Source of the DNA: Symbiodinium natans
Taxonomy: Eukaryota; Sar; Dinophyceae; Suessiales; Symbiodiniaceae
Direction: 5' to 3'
Length of the DNA: 45,000 nt
Assembly (NCBI GenBank): GCA_905221605.1
Contig: CAJNDS010002847.1
Coordinates: forward strand, 1 to 45,000
Below, piece by piece: positions 43,793 through 45,000 of the stretch. The first letter of the stretch is position 1. Every line of letters starts with the position of its first letter. Both the position numbers and the translations under genes were made by a program. The notes under the pieces are model-generated. The model was not told the origin of the DNA. It did not search any database and worked only from the letters and a program-made list of their open reading frames with translations.

Positions 43793-43804
43793 ACACACAC
43801 ACAC
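43765..43804. repeat. C run followed by (AC)n
   Basis: About 27 C then ACACACACACAC. Long homopolymers like this are also assembly-sensitive. Confidence 0.9.
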
Positions 43805-43964
43805 AAGAAAGTTGTTGTATGCATTATGCCGCAAGATGACAGCGCACCCGAGGCCCTGTTTCCCAAGCTGCCCAAAAAGCACCCCCAAATCCCTCAAGCC
43901 AGTCCTCAAAAACCCTAAACCCTCCACCCGAAGCCCTAAAACCCAAAACCCACAAAACCCCAAA

Positions 43965-44186
43965 CCCCAAACCCCAAACCCTAAACCCTAAACCCTAAAC
44001 CCCAAACCCTAAACCCTAAACCCTAAACCCTAAACCCCAAACCCTAAACCCCAAACCCCAAACCCTAAACCCTAAACCCCAAACCCTAAACCCTAAACCC
44101 TGAACCCTAAACCCCAAACCCCAAACCCCAAACCCTAAACCCTAAAACCCTAAACCCTAAACCCTAAACCCTAAACCCTAAACTCT
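43965..44186 (-). repeat. Mixed CCCTAAA / CCCCAAA array
   Basis: About 31 heptamers in which CCCCAAA and CCCTAAA alternate in short runs; it ends seven bases before an ATG-containing island. Only this array, 28500-28580 and a few TTTGGGG patches contain many CCCCAAA units. Confidence 0.95.
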
Positions 44187-44192
44187 GGCGCC

Positions 44193-44252
44193 ATGGCTTC
44201 TGAAGTGCCAAGCCTCGTCGAGGGCCTGCCCAACCTCGACTCTGGGATGTGA
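44193..44252 (+). CDS. Possible first exon of a further gene
   Basis: ATG in a GCCATGG context. Reads MASEVPSLVEGLPNLDSGM then TGA unless spliced; a GA donor (CTC|GACTCT) precedes the stop. A related DNA stretch, TGAAGTGCCAAGCC, occurs at 32569. The product is unknown. Confidence 0.35.
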   Translation: MASEVPSLVEGLPNLDSGM

Positions 44253-44649
44253 TACGAGGGGTTTAGGGTTTAGGGTTTAGGGCTTAGGGGTTTGGAGTTT
44301 AGGGTTTAGGGCTCAGGGTTTAATTAGGGGTTTAGGGTTTAGGGGCTTAGGGTTTAGGATTTATGGCTTGGGTTTTATGATGGGGTTTAGGGTTTCGGTT
44401 TCGTGGATGAAGTCTAGTTCTCTTATGCGGATACCCTCAACCCTCAACCCCATGTTTCGTGCATATACCTGAGAAGGTAGTTCATGTATTCGCCCTAAAC
44501 GACGTTCATAACTGAATACCAAAATCAAACCCCAAAATGGCATCGCACGATGAGAATCTCCATCCTAAACCCTAAACCCTAGACCCTAAACCCTAAACCC
44601 TAGACCCTAAACACTAACCTAAACCCAAAAGCCGATGTCGTCCCAAGAG

Positions 44650-44721
44650 CGGTGCTTTCTGAGAACAACGCTGGCGAGGAGCGGAGTCTTGCCGACACTC
44701 CTCCGGCCCGAGCCTCATAAG
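44650..44721 (+). CDS. Exon-like segment near the right edge
   Basis: After CCCAAGAG|, phase 0 reads RCFLRTTLARSGVLPTLLRP then EPHK, up to a GC donor (AAG|GCTCCG). GC-rich, bounded by heptamer arrays. It may follow the ATG exon at 44193. Not recognised. Confidence 0.4.
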
Positions 44722-45000
44722 GCTCCGTCGAAGTGTGTTGGGATCTTGAAGGTTCTTTAGGGTTTAGGGTTTAGGGTTTAGGGTTTAGGGTTTAGGGTTC
44801 AGGGTTTAGGGTTTAGGGTTTAGGGTTTAGGGCCATTTTGACTCAGTGCGTCTACTTAGTATCCCCTACAAGCCCATCATACCCATAAACTAACATACTA
44901 AGTCGAATTGCTAAGTCAAACAGGCTTCCAAGTGGATGCGGGATCCTGCTGATATTTGGGTCTGGGTTCAGGGTTTATAGGGTGGGGTTTAGGGTTCAGG

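Larger units (their letters stand above)
1..45000. repeat. Dispersed telomere-like heptamer repeats (TTTAGGG/CCCTAAA)
   Basis: Perfect and degenerate TTTAGGG or CCCTAAA runs occur throughout the window on both strands, from single copies to about 27 tandem copies. They are absent only from the satellite block at about 14.4-25.8 kb and a few short stretches. TTTAGGG is the telomere repeat of plants, dinoflagellates and some other protists. Here it is interstitial: it switches strand every few hundred bases and lies mostly in introns and spacers. Common variants are TTCAGGG, TTGAGGG, TTTGGGG, TCTAGGG and TTTATAGGG. Because both strands and the spaces between exons are involved, this is not simply a chromosome end. 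Confidence 0.95.

Noticed and set aside
1-45000. A true chromosome end (telomere)
   Set aside because: Heptamers are spread over the whole window in both orientations, interrupted by exons. The window does begin with CCCTAAA, but only about 60 bases of it, and degenerate.
1-45000. tRNA, rRNA, spliced-leader or other small RNA genes
   Set aside because: No cloverleaf with conserved T-loop bases, no rRNA core sequence and no recognisable spliced-leader gene were seen by eye. A covariance-model scan would be needed to exclude short or diverged ones.

Overview
The window looks like nuclear DNA of a dinoflagellate. Four things point there. (1) Hundreds of copies of the TTTAGGG/CCCTAAA heptamer are scattered through it on both strands. 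(2) It holds short GC-rich exons in long low-coding introns. (3) The introns that can be placed by protein continuity mostly begin GC or GA rather than GT and end AG followed by G, which is a known dinoflagellate splice style. (4) The best gene encodes a ubiquitin-like N-terminus followed by RCC1-like repeats (AFAAL-x-x-DG-x-VV-x-WG ... GGDSS-x-V-x-x-QL), a family expanded in Symbiodinium-type dinoflagellates. I cannot name the species. Almost every ORF longer than 60 codons here is a by-product of repeats. The real genes lie in exons of 27-210 bases.

Layout, all genes on the + strand. 1-3944: 3' part of an EF-hand gene (gene 1), ending TAA. 3945-5629: spacer with telomere-like arrays and a hairpin element. 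5717-31163: gene 2, the RCC1-like gene, which I could rebuild exon by exon: 22 exons, 1344 coding bases including the TAG, about 447 residues and nine RCC1-like repeats of about 41 residues. Its intron 13 (13675-26098) is 12.4 kb long and holds a series of satellites: AT-rich hairpin arrays, TTTGGCCAAA repeats, a 139-base TTATCATC repeat, palindromic repeats, 55- and 87-base tandem repeats and 3.7 kb of purine/pyrimidine-biased repeats. 31338-33067: probable small EF-hand gene (gene 3). 33.9-37.0 kb: exon fragments, including a coiled-coil exon (gene 4). 37862-42565: another EF-hand gene (gene 5) whose EF loop is split by a 1.5 kb intron. 44193-44721: fragments of a further gene.

The main point of interest is how introns and telomere-like repeats relate. 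The arrays sit next to exons. Many introns start with TTTAGGG and finish with CCCTAAA, so their transcripts could fold back and bring the splice sites together. Several arrays sit between two copies of an otherwise unique sequence, as if inserted at a duplicated break. Introns are bordered by short direct repeats at the splice points. Together this suggests introns gained or enlarged through telomere-repeat insertion. The joins and products are read by eye and need RNA evidence.
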